DNA of 64,000 nt from Bradyrhizobium rifense (GCF_008123425.1 NZ_VSSS01000018.1:34082-98081), one strand, 5' to 3'; shown: positions 8,043 through 16,631, counted from the stretch's first letter. Numbers and translations: made by a program. Notes: a model not told the origin generated them from the sequence alone.

Positions 8043-8963
8043 ATGGACGGCGTGGTCATGTTTCTGGCCGTCGCCGAGCTGCGGGGGTTTCGGGCCGCTG
8101 CCACGCGTCTTGGCGTGACGCCGTCCGCTGTCAGCCAAGCCATTCGCAACCTTGAGGCTCGGATCGGCTCGCCTCTTTTTGTGCGGACGACCAGAAGCGT
8201 AAACCTGACTGAAGCAGGCGAACGGCTTCTCGCCCACGCGCGGCCGGCTGCGGATATGTTGAGCGCCGGCATAGACGCCGCTGGCGGGTTAGGCGATGAC
8301 GCACGGGGCAGGCTACGAATCAACGCGCCGCGGCCGGCGCTGCCGTTGCTGATCAACCGCCTGCTGCCCGATTTTCTGGCTGCCCACCCAAAGATCCAGC
8401 TCGAACTCGTTGGCGAGGATCGTCCGATCGATATCGTCGCGGAGGGGTATGACGCAGGTATACGGCTCGGCGATTTCGTCGAAATGGATATGGTTTCCGT
8501 TCGTCTGACGCTGGCCGAGCGGTTTGTCGTGGTGGGAACGCCGAGCCTCTTCAAGGCGCAGGGCCGGCCGGTCCGCCCCGAAGATCTGCAGCGCTTCCGG
8601 TGCATCCTTTATCGGACCGATGCGAGTGGTGCGGACCACTGGCGATTTTTCGTTCGAGGGCGGCCTGTCACGATCGCGGTCACGGGTCCCTTGGTGATCT
8701 CCGATGTTGATCTGTGCATCAGGGCGGCACTGCGCGGTGTTGGACTGTTTCGCCTGCCACGTTCGCTCGTGATGCCCTATCTGGATGCGGGAGCGCTTGA
8801 GACAGTGCTCGATGCTTTTGGCGAGGATGTGCCAGGCCTCTCGCTCTATCACCCAAGTCGCAGCCAGGCGCTGCCCAAATTGCGCGCCTTTATCGAGTTT
8901 GCGGTCACTCGCCTGCGTCATCCCGTGAACGCAACCGACTATCTACCGATGGCAGCGGATTAG
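8043..8963 (+). CDS. LysR family transcriptional regulator
   Basis: A 306-residue LysR-type regulator of normal length. The N-terminal winged helix (residues 1-60) has FRAAATRLGVTPSAVSQAIRNLEARIGSPLF, followed by TRSVNLTEAGERLL. The C-terminal substrate-binding domain resembles members that regulate neighbouring oxidoreductases (DIVAEGYDAGIRLGDFV). The ATG at 8043 gives the usual spacing to the HTH; a TTG at 7977 would add 22 residues. It is divergent from the MDR oxidoreductase and probably controls it and itself. Confidence 0.9.
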   Translation: MDGVVMFLAVAELRGFRAAATRLGVTPSAVSQAIRNLEARIGSPLFVRTTRSVNLTEAGERLLAHARPAADMLSAGIDAAGGLGDDARGRLRINAPRPALPLLINRLLPDFLAAHPKIQLELVGEDRPIDIVAEGYDAGIRLGDFVEMDMVSVRLTLAERFVVVGTPSLFKAQGRPVRPEDLQRFRCILYRTDASGADHWRFFVRGRPVTIAVTGPLVISDVDLCIRAALRGVGLFRLPRSLVMPYLDAGALETVLDAFGEDVPGLSLYHPSRSQALPKLRAFIEFAVTRLRHPVNATDYLPMAAD

Positions 8964-9102
8964 CAGCCTAGGCTATTGGGCGGCGTCGAGGATCCGCAGC
9001 TCTGGCAGGGCATCGGCTTGTGTTCAAGTGTCTGCAGAACGGCGTCATCCGCCTCTGATATCAGGAAGCGGGCACGTCCCGTCTCTGACGCGCCGGCACC
9101 GG

Positions 9103-10100
9103 TTACGACTGAGCCTTGGCGGTAGCGGCCGCACTCCAGAGGGAGCCGGGATTAACGCGATCGGGGCAAAGCTCCAGCAGCTTGTCGTAGAGTTCCACCG
9201 GAGTTTTCGTCGACTCATTCAGCCGGATGAAATCGCGAATGTATCCAACTGCGCCTTGAACCGCTTCACTTGGTTTGCGATTTCGGAGTTGGCCGTGAAC
9301 TCGGATCTATCAACGGGATTGTACACCGTCGAATCGTCGAATCTAATGCGAGACAATTCCTCAGGGCGACGACCCTATCGTAGAGGGCGACGTCGTCGCG
9401 CTCGAAGCTGGGACGGTAGCATTCGACGACTAGGCTCGAGACGATCAGGCCCCCGGGCAGGCTCCATGATGGTCGCGACCGAGTAGACCATTTCAGGAAA
9501 CGCACTATTCGTCGAAGTTGACCTTCCGGCACCTTGGTCAGCAGACCGAGAGACGGGCTCTTTGTGGCGACGGCCTTCCTGAACCAATCGTTTATTTCCT
9601 GAGGATTGCGCTCTTTCCAGTCGGTGCTCGCGTGCTCGATCTTCTCCCGGCCGAAATCGTCGCTGTAGCTGCGGAAAACCGCGAAGTCGACGTGATAGCC
9701 CTCCGCGTACCAGACGGTGACGGCGTTGGTGCGCGCCGACGGCTCCTGAGTGAAGTTGGTGCAGCGCTTGCCGAGCGCGTCCGCGACGCGCTGCCGGGCG
9801 GCGCGCGGGTCTTCCGGGAGGGCATTTCTTTGGAACAGCAACGCCACATCGATGTCATAGTCGTTGTCGTCGCGCGGATCCTGATTGAGGGTGTGCATCG
9901 CGTAGACCACCCTGATTCTGCCAATTGTATGGATGTGGTCGCGGACGCTTCGACTCTTCCGCGAGATCGTCCAGCCCGTTCTTCAAGCGGGTGATGTTCA
10001 GGTCCCGGTGGCCGGCCAGTTTCTTCCGGCGCTCGCTGCCGAGCCGGACATGCTTGTCGTAGAAGGCCTGCAGATCGGCGCTCAGGTCGAACATAGTCAT
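9103..10100 (-). pseudogene. CBASS CD-NTase nucleotidyltransferase, frameshifted
   Basis: A decayed cGAS/DncV-like nucleotidyltransferase, the cyclic-nucleotide synthase of CBASS anti-phage defence. Four frame segments join into one protein. They are: MTMFDLSADLQAFYDK to YNWQNQGG; YAMHTLNQDP with the catalytic DYDIDVALLF and third aspartate HVDFAVFR; VYNPVDRSE to RFKAQL; and YIRDFIRLNESTKTPVELYDK to the TAA at 9103. The shifts are one extra base near 9902-9911, an 8-bp tandem duplication at 9328-9343, and a net -1 near 9242. Correcting them gives about 329 codons, normal for the family. The active-site residues survive. The start overlaps the stop of the SAVED effector (ATGA). The family call is confident; loss of function is inferred. 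Confidence 0.85.
9328..9343. repeat. 8-bp tandem duplication inside the CD-NTase gene
   Basis: GTCGAATC occurs twice head to tail on the plus strand (9328-9335, 9336-9343). Removing one copy restores the minus-strand frame from LALDST straight into VYNPVDRSE, so this duplication is itself the inactivating mutation. Confidence 0.85.
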
Positions 10101-11109
10101 GTGTAGATTGCCACCATTTCTTCCGGCTTGCTTTCCCTCGTTACCTCCACGCTCCAAGCGTACGCAGGCGTCGTGTTCGCGGTGTAGTTGTAGACGACGA
10201 CCGGATCTTGGATCGTCCTGCTGATGCGACGGCCGAGGGTGAAGCCGAGCCCGACCGGGCCGGAGTAGAAGACGTGAACGACGACATTGCTCGGAAGCTC
10301 GGCGTGAATCTCGTCGAGGAGCTTGCGGAACGCAGAACTTATTTCTTCGACCTGACCGTAGTGAGTGACCTTGTCGATGCCCGGTTTGCCGATGGAAATG
10401 GAGTAGTCGCGGTAGGGGCCGGCGACGACCTCGGCCACGTGATCGGGCCGCACCGCATAGCTGACTTCCACGCGGATCACGCAGGCGATCGGGTGAGGAG
10501 GATCTATCGTCCGCGCCCTCGTCACGCCGAGATTTAGTCCGGCGCCCACTTGGAGCTCGCGCCAGGTACCCGTCTCGCGGTGAAGGTCGAAAAGAGCGAC
10601 CTGCGGAAAGGAAGACACGCCGCATCCCGCCAGCAACTGAAGTGGGATGTGCACGATGCCTAGTAACCGAGCGCCGACGAAGAGTCGGCTTTCAAGATAC
10701 CGGTGAGCTCCGTGATCATCCGTTGCTGCTGCCGTATTGCGCCGACGGGATCGAAGGCGCCAAGACTGAGGAAGTTGGACTGGTCGCAGTCGTAGGTGAC
10801 TACCTTCCTGCCCCGCATCATGCGCGGGAGCGCGCCCGGAGGGAGAGGTGTGGTGAGCGGCCGAAAGGATTGATGCCGAATGGCGACGAATTGTCCTGCG
10901 AACTTCCCTGACGATGTCAGATGCCCAATCAGGACGATGGTGCCCCCCAGGAGCACGCAGGCCGCGCCGACCCACCAGGGTGCGTTCAGAGATAATCCGA
11001 GGCCATAGGTCCGGTTCACGTACGCGAGGGCAGCGTCCTTCCAGCCTGGCGAGAGGAGCACCACGCCGACGAGAACGATCGGTAGTGCGATCTTGCCGTG
11101 AAGAGGCAT
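10097..11109 (-). pseudogene. 2TM-SAVED CBASS effector, frameshifted
   Basis: A CBASS effector with two N-terminal membrane helices (residues about 5-25 and 43-65: ALPIVLVGVVLLSP, APWWVGAACVLLGGTIVLIG) and a C-terminal SAVED domain that senses cyclic oligonucleotides. SAVED signatures are GIVHIPLQLLAG near the junction and HVFYSGPVGLGFTLGR near the end. The first frame stops at SSSALGY; the rest continues in another frame. One base is missing near 10660-10664, so that Y-[Y]-GIVHIP would be restored. The repaired length is about 337 residues. Bound second messenger would trigger membrane disruption. It is the first gene of a two-gene operon with the CD-NTase. Confidence 0.8.
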
Positions 11110-11385
11110 TCCTTCCTCGTCCCCGAGCCAAGCCCCTCAGATACTTCCATAGGCTCTTCATGGACGGTCATGTATGGCACGGACGTCCAATCAACTAGAG
11201 TGCACCACCCATCTATATGGGGGTGCAGCGGTGCAGCATGTCAAAAAATAGGGTGCCGCAAAATTAGGGTGCTGCGGCCCGGGTAGGGCCGGGCCGCTGG
11301 GACCGCGTTGGCGAGGCCGTGCAACGGCTTTGGTGTTGGGGGGTCGGTAAGGGAGGCTGTCGAATGCGCGCCCTACGCGGCCCGC
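11110..11385. other. intergenic with GC-rich hairpin
   Basis: No gene seen. It contains a perfect 8-bp hairpin at 11274-11297 (GCGGCCCG / CGGGCCGC, 8-nt loop), and just before it two near-identical copies of an AAAAT(T)AGGGTGC(C/T)GC motif. No T-tract follows on either strand. Confidence 0.5.
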
Positions 11386-11580
11386 CTAGCGTCTCGGCAG
11401 CGGTTCGCCGGCTGTACGGTCCAGCGGTTGGTGCGGCCTGGCAAGCCCTGTCGCGCCGGGAGGCGCGTCGTTACTTGCCGTACGGGTGTTGACGGACTCG
11501 ATGGTGATTGCAGATGCAACCACAATGGCGGTGGCCAACGCGAGGGCAAACAAAACAACGGCCGGCCGATGTTGATCCAT
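11386..11580 (-). CDS. small single-pass membrane protein
   Basis: A 64-residue protein with an N-terminal hydrophobic segment (residues about 6-25: AVVLFALALATAIVVASAI) and a Pro/Arg-rich tail. It is either an uncleaved membrane anchor or a signal peptide. The start at 11580 has GGAGG 7 nt upstream, better than the ATG 17 codons earlier. Function unknown. A near-consensus EcfG promoter lies about 25 nt upstream of the start. Confidence 0.55.
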   Translation of the reverse strand: MDQHRPAVVLFALALATAIVVASAITIESVNTRTASNDAPPGATGLARPHQPLDRTAGEPLPRR

Positions 11581-11604
11581 CGATAATCCTCCGCGACCAT
11601 GTCT

Positions 11605-11630
11605 AACGCGCTGGGGAGGCCGTAGGTTCA
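11605..11630 (-). promoter_or_regulatory. possible EcfG-type promoter
   Basis: On the minus strand TGAAC, 17-nt spacer, CGTT; the first base departs from GGAAC. It is 25 nt upstream of the small membrane protein start at 11580. Confidence 0.35.
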
Positions 11631-12032
11631 TTTAGGGGTTGGCCGGTGTTAAGTAAGCCTCGCTGCCAATTGACGCGCCACGGCCTACACCAACGGCTGG
11701 CTGGCGGCCTTTAGCTCGTCGCGCAGCCTCCCTACGTCCTAGTCGTGGATGGCCCGAGTATCTCTCAGGGTGTCTAGCACCTTTCGAGCGTCTGTGGTGT
11801 CGTGGCCGCACCGATGCAGGTCCGCAACCACAGCATCTTGGCGTGCAACAAGGCGCCTGCCTTCCGCAGCGTGCCGTTCGGCTTGATCAAGGTGCTGTTG
11901 AAGCGTGGCTGGGTCCATTCGCCGAGAACGCGAATGGCCGGTTCTTGGTTCGATGGCGCGCGCTGAGTACGGAAAACGGCACGATCCGTTTCAGAAAGCA
12001 AAAAGAGAATTTCTTTCTCCATCCCGATTCTA
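11631..12032. other. intergenic, no gene recognised
   Basis: About 400 bp. The open frames at 11774-12022 (minus) and from 11843 (plus) lack ribosome sites and familiar sequence. No feature is called apart from the promoter that follows. Confidence 0.5.
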
Positions 12033-12057
12033 GGAACGGCTTTATTTTAGTCCCGTT
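12033..12057 (+). promoter_or_regulatory. EcfG-type general stress promoter, perfect match
   Basis: GGAAC (12033-12037), 16-nt spacer, CGTT (12054-12057), an exact match to the alphaproteobacterial EcfG consensus. It is 35 nt before the ATG at 12093. A G-bulged hairpin (GTTGGGCT / AGCCAAC) occupies the short leader. Confidence 0.7.
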
Positions 12058-12092
12058 GGGCTTTTTTCGTACAGCCAACCCAAGGAGTTCCA

Positions 12093-12344
12093 ATGAAAAA
12101 GATCGTCGTCGCCACCGCCGCCCTTGCCCTGATGTGCGGCTCCGCCTTCGCGCAGGGTACGGTCAACCAATCGGGTAATTCGAAGCCCGGCACTGAGCCG
12201 TCCGGCCAGGAGAGAGGCTCCACGACCAACGGCACGACCGGCATGAGCAACGACGGCATGTCCAAGCAGGGCATGTCGCAGAGCGGCATGAAGAAGGACT
12301 CCATGCACAAGGAAGGCATGAAGAAGGACGGAACGTCCAAGTAA
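12093..12344 (+). CDS. small secreted Met/Lys-repeat protein
   Basis: An 83-residue exported protein. Residues 1-20 are a signal peptide (MKKIVVATAALALMCGSAFA). The C-terminal 35 residues repeat a Met-centred unit (GMSNDGMSKQGMSQSGMKK, then DSMHKEGMKKDG) with Met every 4-5 residues. AAGGAG lies 7 nt before the ATG. Met-rich periplasmic peptides can bind Cu(I) or act as oxidant sinks; here that is inference. A perfect EcfG promoter places it in the general stress response, and a terminator hairpin follows, so it is a monocistronic unit. Confidence 0.8.
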   Translation: MKKIVVATAALALMCGSAFAQGTVNQSGNSKPGTEPSGQERGSTTNGTTGMSNDGMSKQGMSQSGMKKDSMHKEGMKKDGTSK

Positions 12345-12369
12345 GCCAGGCTCCTCACGGTCTGCGACC

Positions 12370-12406
12370 AACCGCGTTGCCTTGCCCGGCAGCGCGGTTT
12401 CTATTT
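12370..12406 (+). terminator. rho-independent terminator
   Basis: Stem AACCGCG / CGCGGTT (12370-12376, 12393-12399) around a loop with an inner GCC/GGC pairing, followed by TTTCTATTTG. It lies 26 nt after the stop of the 12093 gene. Confidence 0.6.
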
Positions 12407-12493
12407 GCTTAGCAGGGCGAAGCGAGCTTTGCGTCGGTTGTGGGGTATGTGCGGTACTTCCTAACGATCCTGGAAAGATTCGCTTTGGATCAA

Positions 12494-12604
12494 TCAGGGC
12501 ACGTTCACAGCAGGAAGTGGTGCCGTGGCTAGCGGCTTGAATGGACCGTTATAAACGGCGGCCATCGCCACAAACGCGACGACCAGAACAATAATGGCGC
12601 GCAT
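12494..12604 (-). CDS. 36-residue membrane peptide
   Basis: A very short gene encoding MRAIIVLVVAFVAMAAVYNG followed by a Pro-rich tail ending AVNVP. The first 18 residues form a single hydrophobic helix or a signal sequence. GGAG lies 8 nt before the ATG at 12604. The composition (hydrophobic head, Pro/Ala tail) is typical of small rhizobial inner-membrane peptides. Function unknown. The longer overlapping minus-strand frame has no such support. Confidence 0.6.
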   Translation of the reverse strand: MRAIIVLVVAFVAMAAVYNGPFKPLATAPLPAVNVP

Positions 12605-12746
12605 GATAAGGCTCCGCATGAGCGGCAAATCTAAGCAGGCGCGCGCAACAGAATTGTGAACTAGACCACAAGAGCATTCGTTGTTTTTGCAACTGCGAAG
12701 GGTACCTGCTGTCGTCCCTACACTTCTTGCGAAGATGGCGCAATAG

Positions 12747-13082
12747 CTAGACAGGCAGACGCAGCCAGATGTCTTTGCTGGATAGGGTACCGGCCGGAGT
12801 GGCTATTTCCATGTCGACGACGCGAAACGAACTCGGCCGATCTTCATAAAGGTTGCGCAGGCGCCAAACCGGTCCGAGTTCGGGGGTTATCGCAAAATCG
12901 TCTAGTGCGCTCGTGATGTTGTGAACTGCATCGCGTCGCGCGATCGGTGCGGAGAACATCGCGTCTAGCAATGCGGCCAAACTCATACCGTCGACCAACA
13001 TGGCCCGTGCAACTTCGTCGCCATGAGCAAGCCGGAGGGCTGTCACGATGACGGCAATAGATTCCGGGTGCTTCAAAGACAT
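12747..13082 (-). CDS. conserved hypothetical protein
   Basis: A 111-residue soluble protein beginning MSLKHPESIAVIV. The start at 13082 has GGAG about 11 nt upstream; the frame is open 39 codons further, but that part has non-coding composition. The N-terminal half is helical (LAALLDAMFSAPIARRDAV) and the C-terminal half is strand-rich (SFRVVDMEIATPAG). No motif recognised. It lies next to the phage terminase gene, divergent from it. Confidence 0.6.
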   Translation of the reverse strand: MSLKHPESIAVIVTALRLAHGDEVARAMLVDGMSLAALLDAMFSAPIARRDAVHNITSALDDFAITPELGPVWRLRNLYEDRPSSFRVVDMEIATPAGTLSSKDIWLRLPV

Positions 13083-13206
13083 GCAGGATAATACTCCGGC
13101 TGCGGTGCAGGCGCGAGCGCTTGCGCATTGCAACGGGCCGGAGGGTAGGGGGGGCGTCTCATCCCTACCGCTTTGAGGGCTTGGACCGGCCATCAACAAG
13201 ATTCAC

Positions 13207-13229
13207 ACGCGGGGGTCCCGCGTTTATTT
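13207..13229 (+). terminator. strong hairpin with T-rich tail upstream of terminase
   Basis: A perfect 7-bp stem ACGCGGG / CCCGCGT with a 3-nt loop (13207-13223) followed by TTATTT. It has the form of a rho-independent terminator, yet sits only about 30 nt before the start of the terminase gene, so it would insulate that gene or act as a leader attenuator. Confidence 0.5.
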
Positions 13230-13254
13230 CAGATTCTAGACCAAAAGGAATTGT

Positions 13255-13596
13255 ATGACCAAATCGAACAAGACGGCGCCGGCTGCGCCGAAACATTTGC
13301 GCAAAGAGTCCGGCGAGTCCTTCAAGCACGTGATGCGCGACTACGACCTAGACGAACATCACGTTATCCTGCTGACGAAGGCCTGCGAAGCGCTCGACCG
13401 AGTCGAAGAAGCCCGATCGGCGATTAAGACGCACGGCATGACATACACGGACCGGTTCGGAACGCCCCGCGCGCGGCCAGAGATTGCAATCGAGCGCGAT
13501 AATCGAACCGCCGTGGCTCGCCTGTTTCGCGAATTGGGTCTCGACCTGGCCGGCGATGGCAAGACGGCTCCCGCAGCCCTGCCGGCGAACCGCTGA
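13255..13596 (+). CDS. P27-family phage terminase small subunit
   Basis: A 113-residue protein of the P27 small terminase family, the DNA-recognition subunit of the phage packaging motor. The core segments are APKHLRKESGESF, LDEHHVILLTKACEALDR, HGMTYTDRFGTPRARPEIA and IERDNRTAVARLFRELGLD, covering nearly the whole chain. AAAAGGAATTGT precedes the ATG. No large terminase, portal or capsid gene follows, so it is an orphan, either a prophage relic or a domesticated DNA-binding protein. The next ORF overlaps its stop (TGATG). Confidence 0.88.
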   Translation: MTKSNKTAPAAPKHLRKESGESFKHVMRDYDLDEHHVILLTKACEALDRVEEARSAIKTHGMTYTDRFGTPRARPEIAIERDNRTAVARLFRELGLDLAGDGKTAPAALPANR

Positions 13597-13799
13597 TGCC
13601 GGTTCGCAAGCGCAATCTATCGCGTCGTACTGCCCTTAGCAGCGCCGCGCAGGCATGGCTCCGTGGAGAACCATGCGGGTTCTTTAAATTCAAACCACAA
13701 GACGAACTCGCGGCCCTGTGGGCGGACTACGGAGACCATGAGAACATGATTTGGGAAAGCCGATATTGTCTACCGGCGAAATTGGAAGAGACATCGTAG
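13596..13799 (+). CDS. small hypothetical protein coupled to terminase
   Basis: A 67-residue basic protein whose ATG overlaps the terminase stop codon (TGATG), so translation is probably coupled. It carries ALSSAAQAWLRGEPCGFFKF and ELAALWADYGDHENMIW. The pattern resembles short proteins next to P27 terminases in Bradyrhizobium. No known domain. It is probably a partner inherited with the terminase. Confidence 0.65.
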   Translation: MPVRKRNLSRRTALSSAAQAWLRGEPCGFFKFKPQDELAALWADYGDHENMIWESRYCLPAKLEETS

Positions 13800-13868
13800 G
13801 GAAAGGCGAGCCGTCGCAACTATGTCAGATTTCGAGCGTTGGGTGCTATGGCTATCCAAGGAGTGGTG

Positions 13869-14267
13869 ATGACAGAGTCCGTTGATTCCAACCGGCGAAT
13901 CTTGCCGTGGCTAGTAGTTGCGCTGGTTGTCGTGCTCGCGGCAGGCGGTTTTGTTTGGATGAACCGCGAAATACAGGCGCTACAAACAGCGACTGCATCG
14001 CATCAAGATGATCCCAGCGTTGAGCAGGCCAAACAGACGGTGGCCGAGCTTCAGAAGGCCGTTCAAGATGTTCAGGCGGCCCAACAAAAGTTTGCCGATC
14101 AACTGACTGACCTACAGCGCAAAGTTGCGGGAGAGGGCGGTGAGCGCAAGCTCATGTCGGATCAATTGGGCTCAATCAGCGCGCGCGTAGATGCGCTGGC
14201 ATCCGCAAATGCTGAAAGCGTTGCTAATACGCAGCCAGCGCGACGAGACCAGCGTACTACGCGATAA
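13869..14267 (+). CDS. membrane-anchored coiled-coil protein
   Basis: A 132-residue protein with one transmembrane helix (residues about 13-32: LPWLVVALVVVLAAGGFVW) and a long Gln/Ala-rich coiled coil (EQAKQTVAELQKAVQDVQAA to ISARVDALASAN). The tail is basic. AGGAG lies 6 nt before the ATG at 13869. The short N-terminus should face the cytoplasm and the coiled coil the periplasm. The architecture is like small envelope or phage spanin-like spacers, but no family was recognised. Confidence 0.65.
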   Translation: MTESVDSNRRILPWLVVALVVVLAAGGFVWMNREIQALQTATASHQDDPSVEQAKQTVAELQKAVQDVQAAQQKFADQLTDLQRKVAGEGGERKLMSDQLGSISARVDALASANAESVANTQPARRDQRTTR

Positions 14268-14513
14268 AGACGTTCGCGGTTGGTTCAGAACCGGAAATTG
14301 TTTTCCGAAAACGGGCAAAACTTTCCGCGAACATCATAGATCAAGAGAACGAACCGAGACGCGTCAACGCTGGTGACCGAGTCCAATTCCGAGGCTTGAT
14401 GCCTTCATCCGTAGAGAAGGGACGCTTCGCTTCGTCTGCTTCGAGATTTTTGTCACAGGTGTTCGCGCCTTTGAATGGGCGCGCAAACTGCCGTTGGGCG
14501 CCTGCAGTTGCGA

Positions 14514-15437
14514 TTAGGCGGCAGATTCCAATAGAGGCGTCATTGCTTCATGACTCCAAAGCCATTCGCCGGCGGCTGCTCGTGCGCTGTCATGGCCGCG
14601 AAGCGTCAACACGAGTTCCTGATAGCGCCGAGCGCGCTTGCGATGCGTCCGTGCCCAATCGATGAAGTCACCGTCGGCATCGCGCCGCATGACTCGTGCC
14701 AGCCCGGTGAGCCACTCCCGTGCAATGGCGACTGCATTCGTGGATGTCGGCAGATCTCCATTCGCAATTGCCTGACGGGCCTTGGCCAAGGTCTCTTCGG
14801 AAACGGCGGTATACGCAGCTAGATCAAACTCGCCCTTCCACACGAGCGCCATTTCGCTTCTCATCGTCTCGGTGAAAGACTCTTCTGTGAGCATCTTAAT
14901 GATTTCGTTACAGGCATCGATCTGTTCGGGCGTTGGCTCCTCTGGAAGCTCGGGCGTGCTCGCCTCTATCATTTGCGTCTTCCAAGCATCGTCGACTTGA
15001 AATCCATCGACAACCTTGTCGATGAAACTCTCAATCATCTTTCGTAGCTGCGCTTGCGAAAGAGTCGTGATGGCCCACAACTTTCTAAGATCGGATGCGG
15101 CGGGCTCAGACGCTCTGAGCGTCGCGCGCACCACGGCGGCGATACGCCGACGCGAGGCGATCTCGGCTTCGAGAGTTCCAAGCCGCATCTGTAGGACTTC
15201 GGTGAGTGTCAGGGCGTGCGACAGTATCTTCCGAATGGTCTTGAGACCGACGCCAGTGTCGCGTAACGCACGAATTAAGTCGAGGCGAGCTAGATCACCT
15301 TCAGAGTAAACTCGGTATCCATTCGAGCTTCGCCCCATAGGTGGAAGCAATCCCTTGTCCGAATAGAATCGGATGCGTCGTACTGACACGCCGCTGAGCT
15401 CAGAGATTTCACCGATGGTGTAGCTGTTACCAGTCAT
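14514..15437 (-). CDS. MerR family transcriptional regulator
   Basis: A 307-residue MerR-type activator. Residues 5-75 form the winged helix (YTIGEISELSGVSVRRIRFY, then LLPPMGRSSNGYRVYSEGDL), followed by the dimerisation coiled coil (residues about 80-110). The long C-terminal domain is helical, resembling TipA-like ligand-binding domains (EEPTPEQIDACNEIIKML, GDFIDWARTHRKRARRY). No metal-binding Cys cluster is present, so it probably senses an organic ligand. It is 122 nt downstream of the patatin gene on the same strand. Confidence 0.88.
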   Translation of the reverse strand: MTGNSYTIGEISELSGVSVRRIRFYSDKGLLPPMGRSSNGYRVYSEGDLARLDLIRALRDTGVGLKTIRKILSHALTLTEVLQMRLGTLEAEIASRRRIAAVVRATLRASEPAASDLRKLWAITTLSQAQLRKMIESFIDKVVDGFQVDDAWKTQMIEASTPELPEEPTPEQIDACNEIIKMLTEESFTETMRSEMALVWKGEFDLAAYTAVSEETLAKARQAIANGDLPTSTNAVAIAREWLTGLARVMRRDADGDFIDWARTHRKRARRYQELVLTLRGHDSARAAAGEWLWSHEAMTPLLESAA

Positions 15438-15559
15438 CGATTCTACATACCGTATTCACCGAGTGTATGGTCAGTGTTATTGATTGCGTTTTCAACAGAG
15501 TCTCTGGAGATCCGCCTGGGAAGCTGCCGTAAGAACCCAAAGGTTCCCGTTGATTGGTT

Positions 15560-16474
15560 TCAGTCTGCTTGCTCCCAACTGGAACGGATGGCTTCAAATC
15601 GCGGCTGCGCCTGGCGCTGGCCGAACGCATAGGCGTCGGGAACGAGCGTAACGTCGAGCATCCTGGTACCGTTTCCAGTCAATTCGCGAAAGGCTGCGCT
15701 AGGCGCAACGATCTCAACCGTCGCGCCTTCGCGGCGCAGCCCGTCGATCTCTGTCAATAGGACCTTGTTAAGCGTTCTGTAGGCATCCGGCGTCCCTGGC
15801 CCGGAGACCAAGTCGATGCATGAAACCACAACCACGCTGACACAGCCAGACGCGACGTCGGCGTTCAGAATGCTCCGCACACCGCCGTCCATGTAACGAT
15901 CGTCTCCGATCGTGATCGGGGGCCACATGCCGGGCAACGCCGCACTCGCCGCGACGGCGCGCTCCAGAGGCACGCCCGCTGATGCATCCCACACCTTAAA
16001 CCGGCCCGTGCGCGTACTGACCGTCGTCGCCCGGAAGCTCGGCGGCCATGGCTGCCTCTTGATCGCAGCGAAAGTCTCTCGTGCGAGCGAAGTGTCTTCG
16101 CTAATGGTTGGTGCAGCGAGCGCCATGCGACCGATTTGTATACGTTCCGTCTCCGGAGTGGGCGAGTTCGCGGCGCGGATCGTACCAGCCATCAATGCCT
16201 GCAATCCTGCCATGACTGCGGCTGAGGGTAAGCTGACGGCCGTAGCATCGGCCGCGAAGTTCATCGCAATGGGGTCGAGGCCGAGGGCTAGTCGCGCGCC
16301 GACGACGGCGCCGGCAGACGTGCCAACGATGAGATCTGCCTCCCGCAGATCAATGCCCTCGGCCAGCAGACCGGCCGCGATCCCCATCTACCACGCGCGT
16401 CCGACCGGGCCACCTCCACCCAGTACGAGCGCCTTGCCTCGCAGAGCGCGTGGCTCAGTCGCGTGATCGTTCAT
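15560..16474 (-). pseudogene. patatin-like phospholipase interrupted by an amber codon
   Basis: A patatin-like acyl hydrolase of 304 codons. The frame opens at 16474 with GGAG upstream. It encodes the glycine-rich oxyanion loop (VLGGGGPVGRAW), then hits TAG at codon 29 (16388-16390), and continues in the same frame with MGIAAGLLAEG. The catalytic serine motif GTSAG and the aspartate motif DGG (YMDGGVRS) are both intact downstream. In homologues the position usually reads RAWE(I/M)G, so GAG to TAG is the simplest event. A protein restarted at 16387 would lack the oxyanion loop. It is upstream of MerR on the same strand. Confidence 0.8.
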
Positions 16475-16631
16475 TCGTCGATCTCCGTCGCTGCCCGTGC
16501 TCCCTCACCAGGCCACGGTTGCGTAGGCGCGCCGACATCTCCCCGTCCCAGGGCCCGCTTCCGGAAGAGGACTGGGGAGGGCAAAGCTCGGCGCATGTTG
16601 GCCAGATTAATCTATTCATGCCGGCGTGCTT

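Noticed and set aside
11774..12022. 82-codon minus-strand ORF
   Set aside because: No ribosome site, no homology-like pattern, and it overlaps the leader region of the stress promoter.
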